Shown here: positions 35,605 to 48,254 of the stretch, piece after piece | Layout: every line of letters begins with the position of its first letter | Numbering within the stretch: the first letter of the stretch is position 1 | Source of the DNA: Carya illinoinensis | Taxonomy: Eukaryota; Streptophyta; Magnoliopsida; Fagales; Juglandaceae | DNA: 64,000 bases | Direction: 5' to 3' | NCBI RefSeq assembly: GCF_018687715.1 | Contig: NC_056759.1 | Coordinates: 31,053,385 to 31,117,384, forward strand | Notes under the pieces: generated by a model | Databases searched by the model: none | The model's input: only the letters and a program-made list of their open reading frames with translations | Told to the model about the DNA's origin: nothing | Position numbers and translations under genes: made by a program

Positions 35605-35870
35605 TTGGCCTCTTTCCTTCTCTAAAGACTTTCCACTTGAAAGGTACTCTGGTGCTATATGCCCAATTGTGCCATGTATAGAAGTAGTGACATGAGTATC
35701 TTTGTAATCCATCAGTTTAGCCAACCCAAATTCTCCAACAACTGCTTCAAACTCTCCATCCATAAACGAAAGTGCATTGCATTAGGATTTGCAAGGGAGC
35801 TTGCTTATTTGCATGATCATTGTGATCCTAAAATCATTAACGTAATGTAAAAGTTGGCCTCTTTCCTTCT
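35605..35870 (+). repeat. 17-bp direct repeats flanking the kinase fragment
   Basis: TTGGCCTCTTTCCTTCT occurs at 35605-35621 and again at 35854-35870. It abuts the distal ends of the two kinase pieces. It could be a scar of the rearrangement that created the inverted arrangement. Confidence 0.85.
35614..35853. pseudogene. SERK/BAK1-type receptor kinase fragment, two pieces in opposite orientation
   Basis: Minus strand 35763-35617 encodes the kinase activation segment: [23 protein letters not shown] and [12 protein letters not shown]. The DFG Asp is changed to Glu, and the APE box is kept. Immediately beside it, plus strand 35767-35853 encodes the preceding part of the same domain ([21 protein letters not shown]). 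It breaks in the catalytic loop, where a one-base loss replaces HRDVK. In an intact LRR-RLK of the SERK family these pieces are contiguous and on one strand. The fragment is exon-derived, non-functional and lies within the region separating gypsy gag and pol. Confidence 0.85.
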
Positions 35871-35879
35871 AATATATGG

Positions 35880-36025
35880 CTATACGTGCTAAATATTTCC
35901 AAATATTTCAATTCTTTTTATAATTAAAATATATAATATAATATTTTTTATATTATATATAATTATAATATATAATATATATAATATTATTTTATTATAT
36001 ATATTATATATAAGATAATGTTATT
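35880..36025. repeat. AT-only low-complexity tract
   Basis: Dense TATAATATA text with almost no G or C. It lies at the junction before the gypsy pol remnant. Confidence 0.85.
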
Positions 36026-36274
36026 ATATGTATGATTTTGATGTTATTCTAAGTAAGAATTGGTTCCTTGCATATCATGCTAATAACAGTTGTCTTTATT
36101 GATGATATTTTGGTCTATTCTAGGAATCGGTTGGAACATGAAGGACATTTAAGGTTGCTTTATATTACAAATTTTAAATGAAAGACAATTATATGCCAAA
36201 TTAAATAAATGTGAGTTTTGGCTTGATCAAGTCGCTTTCCTAGGACACGTGGTATCCAAAGATAGAATTGTGGT
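36026..36274 (+). pseudogene. Ty3/gypsy pol remnant, protease end and RT active site
   Basis: DVILSKNWFLAYHAN resembles the conserved segment after the gypsy protease. It is fused almost directly to VFIDDILVYSRN, the RT catalytic box, so most of the RT N-terminus is deleted. The text continues through FLGHVVS and KDRIVV up to the point where a hAT-like element interrupts it. Confidence 0.85.
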
Positions 36275-36757
36275 TAAGGAAGAGTTCGGTCCAATCCGGT
36301 TCGGTTCCTGGGGGTTTTGTAGACCAGACCAGACCTATTCGGTCCAGGATTTTCCCACCTTGGACTGAACCGAATAGCCATAAGGATGAGACCGGACAGG
36401 TCGGTCTGTTTAGTTCAACCCTGTTCCAAATGGTCCAATGGCCCAAGTTTTATATCCTATATTTTTCTGCCAACAGTGAAAGTCTACTAACAATTTATTC
36501 AATTTTAAGCCAAAAATATCAAAAAAGAACTTGAAAGAAAAATAAAAACAATCATAAAAGAAAATTTGTCTATATACAATAAATTTGAATAAAGATTTTA
36601 CTACAAAAAAACAAACATTTATATATCCATGCATCCAAATAATTTAAACAAGGTTATCAATCATAGTATTTAATATTTATCATGTATCAAACTAGAACCT
36701 TATTTACTATAACTATTAAATAATTTAATATATATACATATAGTATACTATGATATA

Positions 36758-36795
<38 letters not shown>

Positions 36796-37472
36796 TATAA
36801 ATATAATACTATTAGTCTATTAGTATATACTAATAGTTATTAACTTATTTACTATAACTAATAATACACTATTAACTTATTTATTAAAACTAATAAATTA
36901 ATAATACACTATTACACTAGTACTAATACTATAAGTATATCAACTAATAATTATACTAGTAATATTACTAAAATACTATATGTTAGTGATAAATTGATAA
37001 TACTATATTAAATAATAATAATAATACTCTTATTACTAATAATCTATGTAGTTATAGTGATTTAATACTAACATATTAAATTAGTACTAATTTATATTAG
37101 TATTAATATAAATATTAGTATTAGTATATAATTATAAATATTAGTATTAGTTAATAATTATATAAAAATTATATAATTAATTTAAAAAATTATTTATATA
37201 AATAATATATATAAATAATAAAATTATATAATTAATTTATACAATTATTTATGTAAATAATATATATAAATAATAAAATATTTTTTTATTTTTCATTCAG
37301 TCCGGTCCGGTCCGAGGTGAAAAACACCTGGATTGAGATTGGATCGAATGAGTTCAGTCTTATAGAAATTGGATCGGACCAGACCGAACCCAATTTGATT
37401 TGGTCTAGTTCGGTCCAAAAATGATCGGTCCAATCGATTTCTCCGATCCAGACCAGCCGAATCTCACCCCTA
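36275..37472. mobile_element. Non-autonomous hAT-like element, 1198 bp, with 8-bp duplication
   Basis: Inserted in gypsy pol. ATTGTGGT flanks it exactly at 36267-36274 and 37473-37480. The ends TAAGGAAGAG-TTCGG and (reverse complement of the right end) TAGGGGTGAGATTCGG form an imperfect terminal inverted repeat. Subterminal regions are rich in GGTTCGGTCC / CCGGTCCGG words, and the middle is an AT-rich tract with repeated TAATA/TATTAG words. There is no transposase. The 8-bp duplication and TA-R-GG start fit the hAT superfamily. A ninth base (A) also matches, so the edge is ambiguous by one base. Confidence 0.9.
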
Positions 37473-37480
37473 ATTGTGGT

Positions 37481-38306
37481 AGACCCTGGTAAAGTAGAGG
37501 CCATGACTGCATGGAGTAGGTCAACTAACTTAAGTGAAATTCACAATTTCTTAAGTCTTGCGAAATACTGTAGGAGGTTTGTAGATGCCTTTTCTCGTAT
37601 AGCAATGTCATTGATTCAACTAAGTATAAAAAATGTTAAGTTCTAGTGAATAGGTAAAGGTGAGAGTAGTTTCCAATAGCTTAAGCATATGTTAGTTACT
37701 ACTCTGGTGTTAACCATACCTCTGATTCTAGTAGTTTTGTCATTTATAATGACGCCTCATATAGGGATTATGTTGTGTACGTGTTGATGCAACAATGAAA
37801 AACAATCACATATGCTTTCTGCAAATTGAAGGGCTATAAACTAATTATCCTACATATGGCTTGGAGTTGGCTGCTATAGTATTTGTATTAAAAATTTGGA
37901 AGCACTATTTATATGGTGTGAAGTGAGAAATTTACACCAATTACAAAAGTTTGAAATATTTATTTACTCAAAAAGAATTAAATTTGAGACAATGAAGGTG
38001 GATAGAATTAATTAAGGATATGATTGTACGATGAACTACCACCCTGGTAAGGCAAATGTAGTTGCAAACGCACTTAATAGGAAATCCTTTGGTGCTTGCA
38101 GCTGCTTTAGTGACCACTCAGATGCAAATTATTTTAGATTTAGGGAAGCAAGATATTGAGATTATAGTAGACAATTCTCGACCTTACCTAACTAAATTGA
38201 GTGTACAACCCACTTTGATTGAAAGAATTAAATAGATTCAAAGCAATGATGCGAAATTGCTAAAGATCATGAATTGACTATGAAATGGAAAGAAGTCTGA
38301 ATTTTC
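37481..38306 (+). pseudogene. Ty3/gypsy pol remnant, RT end, RNase H and integrase start
   Basis: DPGKVEAMTAW continues the RT from before the hAT element in the same phase. RNase H motifs follow: EIYTNYKSLKYLFTQKELNLRQ and RWIELIKD (about 37925-38015), then a Lys/Asn region with ADALNRKS-like text. The integrase is cut off after a few dozen codons (KKSEF), where LTR sequence begins. So most of the integrase and any polypurine tract are missing. Confidence 0.85.
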
Positions 38307-38309
38307 TTT

Positions 38310-39400
38310 TGTTTGGAATTTTGTATTTTGGTGTTATATTTCAAACTTGTGTAAACCTTAAATTTGTACACATTTTTATACTATTTTAGCACTACTTGTG
38401 GGAATTATGCAAATTTTGTAATGGTTGAAATGTTTGAGGAATGCTAATGTAGCTTATTAAATTTTGGAACTTAAATGTGAATATGCTATTTACTCTTAAG
38501 CCTATGATATGAATGTCTTTATGATTTGTTTGACCCCCCCTCGTGGTGTTATTTCTTGGTGGCATAACATCTTCGTGGTATATTGATGCCACTCATGGCA
38601 TTATCTCTTCGTGGCATGATATGTTTGTGGTATATTAGTGATTTCCCTATTATCATATAGCCTTGAATATGATATTTGATTAAACATGTTGTTTGGAATA
38701 TAATTGTATCACTCACATTATTTTTATTGGGAATTTATTTACTCTCTTATAGTCAATAAAATTGCCAACTCTCACACCTTCATTAATTTGCTACTTACTA
38801 AGCACGTGGTAGCTCACTACTCCATTTCACATCTTTTTCAAAGTTGTAGAAAGTTTCTTATTAAGATGATAGCTTTTGAGTCAAAGACTCCAGAGTGGCC
38901 TTGGCTTTCGTTGATTAAGGATGGAAGTTTTGGGGCTCAATGGTTTTGATGCTTAAAAATAGTTTTGGTTGTACATAGGGTTTTTTTATAGTCATATAAT
39001 AGTTACTTTTACTATTTTTGTCTAATTATTTGTATTGTATTTATTTAGAATTTAATGGCTCTGTTTGAACTTGTAAATGAAATTTTTTAGAATTATTGTA
39101 TTATAGTGGTGAATAGTTTAGAGGTTGTGTATTTGATATATATTTATAAATATGAAGAAAGTTTTAAAAATGAGTGATGCTAAATACAGTCACTAATTGT
39201 GTAAGTATTACGCATTCCTTTTAAAAAATAGTAGGTCCAGTATTAAAAATTTATCTTTTTATGTGTATTTTATATTTACTAAATTTTTTTAAAAGGTATT
39301 GTACATGACAATTGTGCACTCTATAACTGCAAATAACTTTTCTCTTTAAAAATACAGACAAAACTTTAACCGTCTATAGTTTTGGATTTGGGGCATTATA
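38310..39400 (+). mobile_element. Ty3/gypsy LTR, copy 2, with internal MITE
   Basis: Homologous over its full length to 26165-27061, plus a 173-bp MITE and one 9-bp duplication, which together account for the length difference (1091 versus 897). The 5' edge is fused to a truncated integrase frame, so its left part may be deleted. It is followed by its own primer-binding-site-like TGGTATCAAAAGC and by leader sequence. Confidence 0.88.
39172..39344. mobile_element. 173-bp MITE inside the second gypsy LTR (perfect 9-bp duplication)
   Basis: Starts GAGTGATGCTAAATACAGTC and ends AACTGCAAATAACTTTTCTC. It is flanked by TTTAAAAAT at 39163-39171 and 39345-39353. The homologous site in the first LTR (near 27003-27014) lacks the insert, so it provides an empty-site comparison within the window. 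It belongs to the ATACAGTC family. Confidence 0.92.
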
Positions 39401-39605
39401 AAGGTGGTATCAAAAGCTTAGGTCTACAATTTTGTGCACTTAGAAAAGGATGGTGATTACGGATGGTCATTTCAAAATTCTACCAAGGTCTCAGAAAAAG
39501 TGTAAACCTTTGTTCGACATGCTCAAAATTATTCTTCCACCATGGACACAAGAATATACTTCCTTGGTCTAACAAATAAAAAAAATGCCAAAGCACTACC
39601 CTATC
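39401..39605 (+). mobile_element. Second copy of the gypsy leader after LTR 2
   Basis: GTGGTATCAAAAGCTTAGGTCT, then ATTCTACCAAGGTCTCAGAAAAAGTGTAAACC. It matches 27062-27265, downstream of LTR 1. An ordinary 3' LTR would be followed by flanking host DNA, not by leader, so this is the start of a further element unit. Homology fades after about 39605. Confidence 0.82.
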
Positions 39606-40179
39606 TTGGCCTTCATTTTGTATATTTGTTCAAAGTCATAGAAAGATATGCCTCTTACGTAGGTTATGGTGGCATTGTCAAACAAAAGCTTGGACATAGA
39701 TCTGGAAAAAAATTATGGCATATGGAATTCTACTCAAAATAATTATAGCACCATTAAAAAGAAAATTATATCTATAATATTATGTGTATTAAAGTTCCTA
39801 CAAGATCTTTTAAACCAAAAGTTTTTAAAAAGAGTAGATTGTGACAGTGCAAAATTTGTTTTGGAAAAAAATGTCAAAAAAAATATAGCATCAGAACATG
39901 AAGTTTTTACAAGATAACAGTCCATTCTAGGTATTTTTTATTTTGATATATAATACGTATATATATAAATAAAAGGAGATCAGAACTCAAATCCAGACTT
40001 CCTAACTCATGAGTTTTTACAGGGCAAAAATGAGTTACAAAAAAAATCTTCCCCCCAAAGTAAGAGTAGAACCAAAACACCAAAGAAATAAGAGTTTGAA
40101 AAACTGATGGTGATTCCTGGACATGGTATTGAATACTAGTAAAGTCTCCCCAACTCACCACACAGCCTAAATCGATATC

Positions 40180-41200
40180 AAGTCCTTGGACCAATTAGAA
40201 GACCAGCCCTTGGAACACATTCAACACCTACGTACCTATGAGTCCGCCTTGGTTTCTTCATGAAACATAAGTTTAAGACCATCCACTTGGGAAAACCCAT
40301 ACCAGGTTGTGGATTTTTAAAGTCAACAAATTACTCAGAGATTGCCTATGTTCCAAAGAACCAGTCTATACATTTTTAAACAATTTCCAACTAACCTATT
40401 TAGAATAGAACCTGACCAAAGTCACACAAAGATCCAACCCCATCATGGATAAATCTCAACCCACTAGTCGATAAATCGCATTTTAATTCACAAGTAGTAG
40501 ATTTTAAGTATAATTTCTTAAAAATAATGGAGAACTCACACATCTGTTCTCATGAAATTACAAGATTATGAAGAACCATTTAGTTATTATGACTACATGG
40601 AAGCATGCCTCAAAGTAATTCTCTGTCAAAATGAGACCTACAATCATTCTTGGTTTGTAAATTTAGACAACTCCTTCAAAAGAAAAATCCCAAGTTAGCT
40701 CTTAAGATGGTGAACTATTAACGGTCCCAGTATAAAAATTTACCCTAAAGAATTCATAGAAGTTATCAGATAGTTTTCTACTGTCCTCCAAGTTGATAAA
40801 CAAGATTCCCAATTAATTTCCTACTTCCTTCCTTTTCACAAGTATAAAGTCCCCTGGATACTGAAATAGGAATTTGTCAAAGGACAAGATTCTTGTATTC
40901 GGAAGTTCTATGTAAAATGGTTGGATCAATTCATGTTCCATACGGTAATTTTACAAGCTCAGAAATAGGTCCCATCATCAACAAACCAATCCAAGTTCCT
41001 TGTAGAAAAAGTAAGACTTCAAACAATTATGGCTTCAACCATGACCCAAGTCAAGACAAAGGAAGATCTTGCAGATCTTTTGAAAAAAGCCCTATTACAA
41101 ATTGAAGGAGCATAAAATGAGACATCTCCAATCTCTTCAGTATCATCTTCACTAAGTCCAGAACAAGAAAATGAGTAATAAATAAAGGTTAGCCAAAGTC
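40180..41200 (+). pseudogene. Endogenous pararetrovirus-like polyprotein remnant
   Basis: Plus-strand frames with frequent stops show blocks seen in plant pararetrovirus-like polyproteins upstream of the coat region. They are LEHIQHLRTYESALVSS (about 40210), a YYDYMEA block (40582-40605) followed by an aromatic, Trp-containing stretch to about 40920, then VKTKEDLADLLKKALLQ (about 41050) and a Ser/Glu-rich segment ending near 41180. It would lie next to the coat-region remnant at 23-25 kb in polyprotein order, but it is 16 kb away and on the other strand. Non-functional. The assignment is by recognition only. Confidence 0.5.
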
Positions 41201-44200
41201 ACTCTTAAAACTAAGCCAAATTCATGACTACGTGAAATTTTCCGAAAAGCACAAGATCTCAATTCCTACCTCGGTAAAGATTTTTAAAAAAACTGGAGGA
41301 AGACAAGCTAAAAAGTAATAGAAAAATTAAGTCACTGATACCATTCATGAAATTGTAAGATCTAACAAACACTATTCATGAATAGTACGATGTCCCGTTA
41401 TCAAATTATCCTCAAGTTTGTAAAAATTTTTAGGGCCAAAGATCATTACTACAGGATAAGAAATTTTTTATGCTACAAGTCAAAAGTAAAATAACTCGAT
41501 AAAAGAAAAAGCAAAGCGACAACTGCAAGAATCTTCAGAACACTCTTATGTTGAGTCAAAAAGAAAATAATTTGACAAAAAAAAAAAAAAACACCACAAC
41601 CACAGGAATCCATAGAGCATTCCTAGCTCCCAACCCTATAACAGGTAGAATCGGTAAAAGAAAAATTTATGGCAAAAAAACCAGTAACCAAAGAGCGAAT
41701 TGTAAAGAGAGATAACCATAGAGAATGCCCTGCCTTATTTTTGTCATGTATCCCTATTCGTTTGAACCTAAGTTGAAACTTTAAGTAATGTATTCAAGTA
41801 AAGCTTAAGGTAATAACCTTGCTATTTTTTTTATAAAAGTATAATTTCGAAGCATATTTATTGTTTACTTGCTTTACATATTATGTTTATTGTTTACAAA
41901 GTTATAAAATTATTAAGAGCATCCATGTCTCGTCTCTATCATAAATTAAATTCTACTCCCACTAATTTCAAAATGACCTCTGTGTGTGTGTGTATATATA
42001 TATATATAAATATATGTGTGTATGTATGTATTGACAGCACAACGACATTGCATGATGAACTAATTAGCTAGGGTTGGAGTGAGCTAGAACCGGCCCTAGG
42101 AAAGTTTCCGCTACAGAAGGTGGATTAGGTATGCCATGCGTTAATGGAATTAAATAAAATGTCTTCCATGAGTTAATAATTAACACTGTCGGAAAAAATA
42201 ACAGAACAACACAAAATGAAAAGGCTTGAGTGAGGAGTACTTACAAAATTCAAGTTGGAGTTTTGTAAGATGTCAGAGTCACGTGTCTATATAAGAGAGC
42301 TGTAAATAGCTCGGTGTCTCATTTTCACAAATAAATCCAACAAATCATCGGCCAGACATGATCATTACCAAGGTTTGGGAGTATCTTCAGAGACTACTAC
42401 GTACTTCTATTGGTTGCAAGGGGATGCATATCAGCCATTAAAATGCCAATATCAGAATAGAATGGCATACTGTCTCTCTTAATTTTTTTGACTTCTACAT
42501 GCTACCTGTACTCAACCTCAAGATTACCCATCTTGACTTCGATTAAAAGCATATAAATAGTACTACCGATCTCTACTTTTCTCTTTTATCAATCACCATA
42601 ATGATGATATCCTATGAAGTTTGACAAACAAAAAATATTCCTCTCATCATTATATATATACCCAGAACATATATGCACGTGATCGGATTCTGGTGTTTCT
42701 GGAAAACTTTATTCAAAAGCTGCAGGCAGATTCGAGCACCACCAGGCACCAGCTCCATTTACTTACATCTTTTGGCCAATCTTCAGCTTGTTTTAACCGA
42801 AGGAAAATGTCAAGCCAATTACAAACAATTTAACTACAAAGACTTGCATGTATGTATCATACCTTACAATCAATTCAGTGTAGCACTCTGATCACCTCAC
42901 TTAATCGTCAAACATATATGGAAATTAATACATGTGCTTACACAAAATTAAAAATTTAATCACTTGAGTTCTTGAATTATAATATTTACATAAAACAATC
43001 AAAGGTGAACCCAACCACCTTCCAATGAGATGGTTATATAGGAACCACAAAATTAAGAATAATTGGAATAATTAACTTTTCTAAATGACTCTTGTGAATG
43101 TTCAGCTACCCATCATTTGAAATAGTATTGCCCAGTCGTCCAAAAGTAGTAAATTAAGGTTCCATTTAAATATTGAATTGAATTGAGTTTAATGATTTGA
43201 GAGTTGAGTATTTAGATGTTAGAATCAGCTTAAAATTAGACTGAATTAAGTCCATATTCCAAACAGAACCACCACCCTTATGGCATGTTTCTCCAGCCAC
43301 CCTTTTGAGGTGGCAAGATCCACCACTTACTCTCTTCTACAACTGAAGGAGATATAAATTTTTCTCCCTTTATAAAATCACACATTACCTATCTTTTTCA
43401 CCTCTCTCTTGATTGTAGAGTTTATTCAAGGAAAAAAACTCCTTTCCTATTCTCGTCCTCTTCCTACCCCTCTTCCTCTTTCACAATACACTAATTAGGA
43501 GAGATTTTTCTATTCATCTTCCCCACCTACCATCCTATCCTCTACTTTTCATGATTCCTACTTATCTTTATCGATCACCTCTCTCTATCTGCCTCCTCTT
43601 CCTTCTTTGATTTCTATAATCACCACCACTATCAACCTCAAGATCTTCGAATCCAACTCAAATCTCTTAAAGAAGTCCAGGTCTTTTAGAATATGGAATA
43701 TCTTCTCTAGTGTTGATAGTCCCTTAATAAATGGGAGTACTTTAGATCCATTTTTGAAAGAATGAAGATCTTTCAATCCATTCAAAACTCTACATGACTC
43801 TTATTACAATATCAAAACTTACAGCTAAATGCTGTACAAATTTCGCATTACACTTCCTGGACCAAATGTCCAAATTAGTACCTTTTTGCGCGTACCGCAC
43901 ATAACATTTATTCATGAAAACGGTCTCCTTTTTATAATCATGAATATTACAATCTCAAATAAAAAATGTTTACTAAATAGATCATTGCAATTAACTTCAA
44001 TATGCATGGCCTTGTATGGTTCCTATTTTCCAGTACGTACATGAGTCATGAGAAGTATATATAGTGGCATATATAGTCTCATGAGACTTATTCATTCTCA
44101 TTCATTTAATTTGGGCCTCTCTGGCTCATTTTAGGAAGGGAATGCTTGTTCCACCAAGAGTGTACACCGAAAAAGGCTATCAATTATGTTTTTTTTTTTT

Positions 44201-46409
44201 TAATTTAATCATTCAGCAGTATTTTTTAGTGAGTTTGTGATTTTTTTAAAAAATATATTTAAGATGGTTTAAAAATTGTTTAAAAAAATAAAAACGATAT
44301 TTACACATTCGGTGACTTTTCTCGGTGGCTAATTTTCTCAATGGATATAGCAAGCAGGTCCAATTTAGAAACTCCTTGATCAGGACAAATCAAATAATAT
44401 CATGTATATACGTTGTTAATTTGTTCATTGGCTCCCCACCTTTTTGTAATATCTCTTTTTAAATTTTTCGACAAAAAATGCGGTAAGTATTAATTGTAGT
44501 CATGAGCATCATATTATAAGTATGGGTTTAATTTATAGCTGAATGTACTGTTCATAACGGAGTACGGTAATAATTAGTTCGAGCATCATAATTATACTCA
44601 TGGACCTTATAAGAACACTTAACTAGCCACCATTTGTTTGGATACTCAATTAAGAGTGTAACCAGTGCGGTATCGATTCTTCAAATGTCAAAACTGGTAT
44701 ATATTGATTCGGTTCTAAAATATATCCAAAATCAAATCGAACCAAACCAAATTGATTACATGCAACCCTACTCACAGCTTTCTATATGGGCCTAGCTAAC
44801 CTCGTACAGATTATAAAAGTTCTAAGGAATTTTTACATAAACATATACATAATATGAAAGTATATAAAAAAGCACTCAATTAAAATAGTTAGATATCTTT
44901 CTAATATGGAATTTAAATTTAAATAAAACCTCTAGAGGACACTAATATCTCAATTTCATCCCCTTATGTAAAGTAAGCGATATTTTTCATCATCTTTAGA
45001 TCGTCTAGCTCTTATACTACATTCCGATAATAACATTTTTCATTTATAAAATATAAAAAATAGTAATTTTAAAAGGTTAGAGCCTCGGAAAAAGGGTGAA
45101 GATGGGTAAAAAAAATACCACCTCATGATGTTGGCTTCGAACACCTTTAAACGTTGAACAATTGGATTAAAAGCGTTCATATTGCTTAAGATTATAACCA
45201 TTAGGTATTATTTTACCCAATCCGCAACGAAAATTACTTTAATATTCGTTATCATGTTAGATATGAATTTGGTGCAAATCTAAATTGATATAGGATATTA
45301 TTTACTTTCTCTAAAATCATTTGAAATAATATCAATTATTTTTTTTCAAATCATATATTTATGTTCATTCTTGCCTTATTAGTAAATATTTAGTTTCAAG
45401 TTTAAAAGTGATTATGAACTTGATTTTGACCAAATTCTTAGTAGGTTCTTATTTATTTATGTATTAATTTCTCATACAATAATTTATATTTTTTTCATTT
45501 TTGAAAAACTTTTCATAATTTTAGATTTTGAAACTATTTAAGTCCGGCTTGTGAGTTTTGTAAAATAATTTTGAATTTTATTATTAATCAATATTATTTA
45601 GAATTTTGATCTCTATGTTTTAAGCAAATCACTTTCATTTCCTGTAAATTATCTGTAGAAATTAGTCTGTAAAATAATCATTATTATGTCTGGTGTCAGA
45701 TCTCGCACATTAGCATCTATCAACTTCAAGATTAATATATTTAATTACCACGTTAGTATTTATTAAATTTGAACTTGAAATTAGTAATCATTCATGTAAA
45801 AAATCATACGATTGAAATTCAAAACCAATAATTGACATTTGAAAGAACAGCCAATAAATTATTATTGTAAAAAAAATCTAGAAAATCGTAGCAACCTAGC
45901 TGGCTTACGGCATGCATGCAATGATCAGCTTGTGGTCTTTAATATTTCGTTTCCTGTAGATCATGGACATTTTGCCAAGTCTGATCATGAACCCACAAGT
46001 CAAAACCATTGTTGTCCCATCTGAATTGCATACCGACCAAGGCACTCTGATTGTATATGTGCATGACTTGATTGCACGAATGTCTTAACAGCACTCAACT
46101 GATGAAACCGGCTGACCCAGACAATGTCCAGAATTAATTCTGCCTACCTATATCCCAAAATCCTCAACCTTATATTTATTACTTCATGACTTATCATGTA
46201 TCTTAATGATTGGTACCGACCCATCGATCGCATTCACACCCAGCCAGCTCAGGATTGAGAGATTACTAGGCGGAAGGGTTAATGTGCGTACTTGCGTAAT
46301 TTTCAAACGAAGATGAAACCTTTTGTATAGCCATCATGTGAAATTTCCGAGATCCTCAGAAATTATTTTGGATTTATTTTTCTTTGAAATCAAATTCGGT
46401 GATAGGGAG

Positions 46410-46451
<42 letters not shown>

Positions 46452-48254
46452 CAAAGAAAAATTGTTCTGGTGTTATGTTGTGTAAAATATTATCAACATA
46501 AATCCAAATGATTGTGTGAAAATGATATATTCTTTGCAAAAATAGAAAAGTTTTCAAGTTTTCTATCCTCTCTCCAAACATGTCGACATCGTTCGAGCCC
46601 TTTTGGTGATAAAAATGGAAGATAATCGTCTTTATCGCTAGGCTCATAAGTAGTAATAAGCTAGTGCATAATATATTATATAGAATAATGTTAAATATAG
46701 GTTTAGATCAATAAACTTTATTTAGATATTTAAAGTGGGATGATATTGGACATGTAATAATAATAATAAAAGTTTGGTCTCTAATTCCATTAGAGTAAGA
46801 AAATTTTATATATTCCACCGCTACTCTGATTTTATTATAGATTAACACTATGTACAAGTTTTAGCTGTATAAGTGTTGTTCAAGGCTTTTGTAAAAATGT
46901 AGATTCTACTAAGAAAAAGTAGATTTTTTACACTTTTTTCTTGATGAGATCTACTTTTTTATAAAATGCTTGAACAAGATTTATGTATTGGAAATGTTAG
47001 TAGTCTGTCAAACTTACCGCTTGATTATTTTAATTTTTTATTTATTTATTTTTACTTAAAAATTAAGTAAGTGACTATTAATGAAATTGTATACTTTTTT
47101 TCTTAATAATTAAGAATGTTAAAAAATATTGAAAACAAAATAGAAGAAAAAAAAAAAATTAATACACTAACGGGCAATGATATATATAATAATTGGAAGT
47201 CCCACTTGTCTATAGCTGTCTATCATTTGTTTCACAAGTTTCTTAAAAAAACAAACAAGAAATACATCGACTTTAATTAACCATCAAAACAAAAATAATC
47301 ATTATTTCAACAATTGATGATTTTGTATTAAACCCTATGAGATATAGACTTTAACCATCATGAGCAATGATTTGTAAAGTCTAAAAATTATATTATTAAT
47401 ATAGTTTTAGAACAAGACCATAACTAGATTCTAATTTTTTTTTTTTTTTTAAATGTGAAATTATCATTTATCTTAAGAATTTAAGCTAATAGAAAAAATT
47501 TAATTATTTGTATTTTATTCTTAATAGTCATTTTTACATAAAAATATTTAATTAAACAACATATATAGAGTATTAAGTCAAGTTTTGAATTTAAGATTTC
47601 TAGTATTCTACCATGATATTATGTAAAATTATTACTTGTCTCAAAATTTAAATTAATGAAAAATAGATTTAATTATCTATATTATATTTTTATATAAAAG
47701 GTTAAAAAAATGATATCTTCCTATAATTTTGAAGTGCCTATCTTTTTTCTAAAGAAAAATTCTATTAATCCCTTACACCAAATATCAATATGTGATTTAT
47801 AATTTTTATCCTTTTATTTAAATATACACATATTGATGCGTAAATATGTGTCTTTAAATAAAATAAAAAAAATAATAAATGATATTGTTAATATCTAAAT
47901 TCAACACAACATGCGAGAATAAAGATCCATTCTCAATCTCGCTAAGATTGTTCAGGTCTCAATTTGGAGCTCCTAGCGGTTTGATGTGACTAGATAATAT
48001 ATGTGTACATTCATAACAGTAAATAATAAATAAATATAAAAAAAATATACAGATTTACATTATTCGATACTCGACTAGATCAACGAAATTTCTTTATGCC
48101 CCCGTCATCTTTCATTTATGTCAAATTATTTATTTTCTCTGACACTTTGAACTCCCTCGTTCATTTGTTTCCTCATCCTCTTCCTATTCTTTCTTCTTTA
48201 TGAGTTTTCGCATTGGCTTGGGTCTAGAAAATACCACGTGTCTATTATATTTTA
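41201..48254. other. AT-rich intergenic DNA
   Basis: No gene supported. Noted contents: a TG/TA microsatellite at about 41982-42020, CT-rich text around 43380-43620, a 36-base A-run at about 46409-46445, and several A/T runs. Short ORFs here have no recognisable domain. Confidence 0.55.
46409..46445 (+). repeat. Long poly(A) run
   Basis: About 36 uninterrupted adenines. It could be the tail of a retroposed sequence, but no SINE or LINE body was recognised upstream. Confidence 0.9.

Noticed and set aside
39542..39742. 66-codon frame after the gypsy leader
   Set aside because: No gag similarity; sequence after about 39605 no longer matches the gypsy element and has no recognisable domain.
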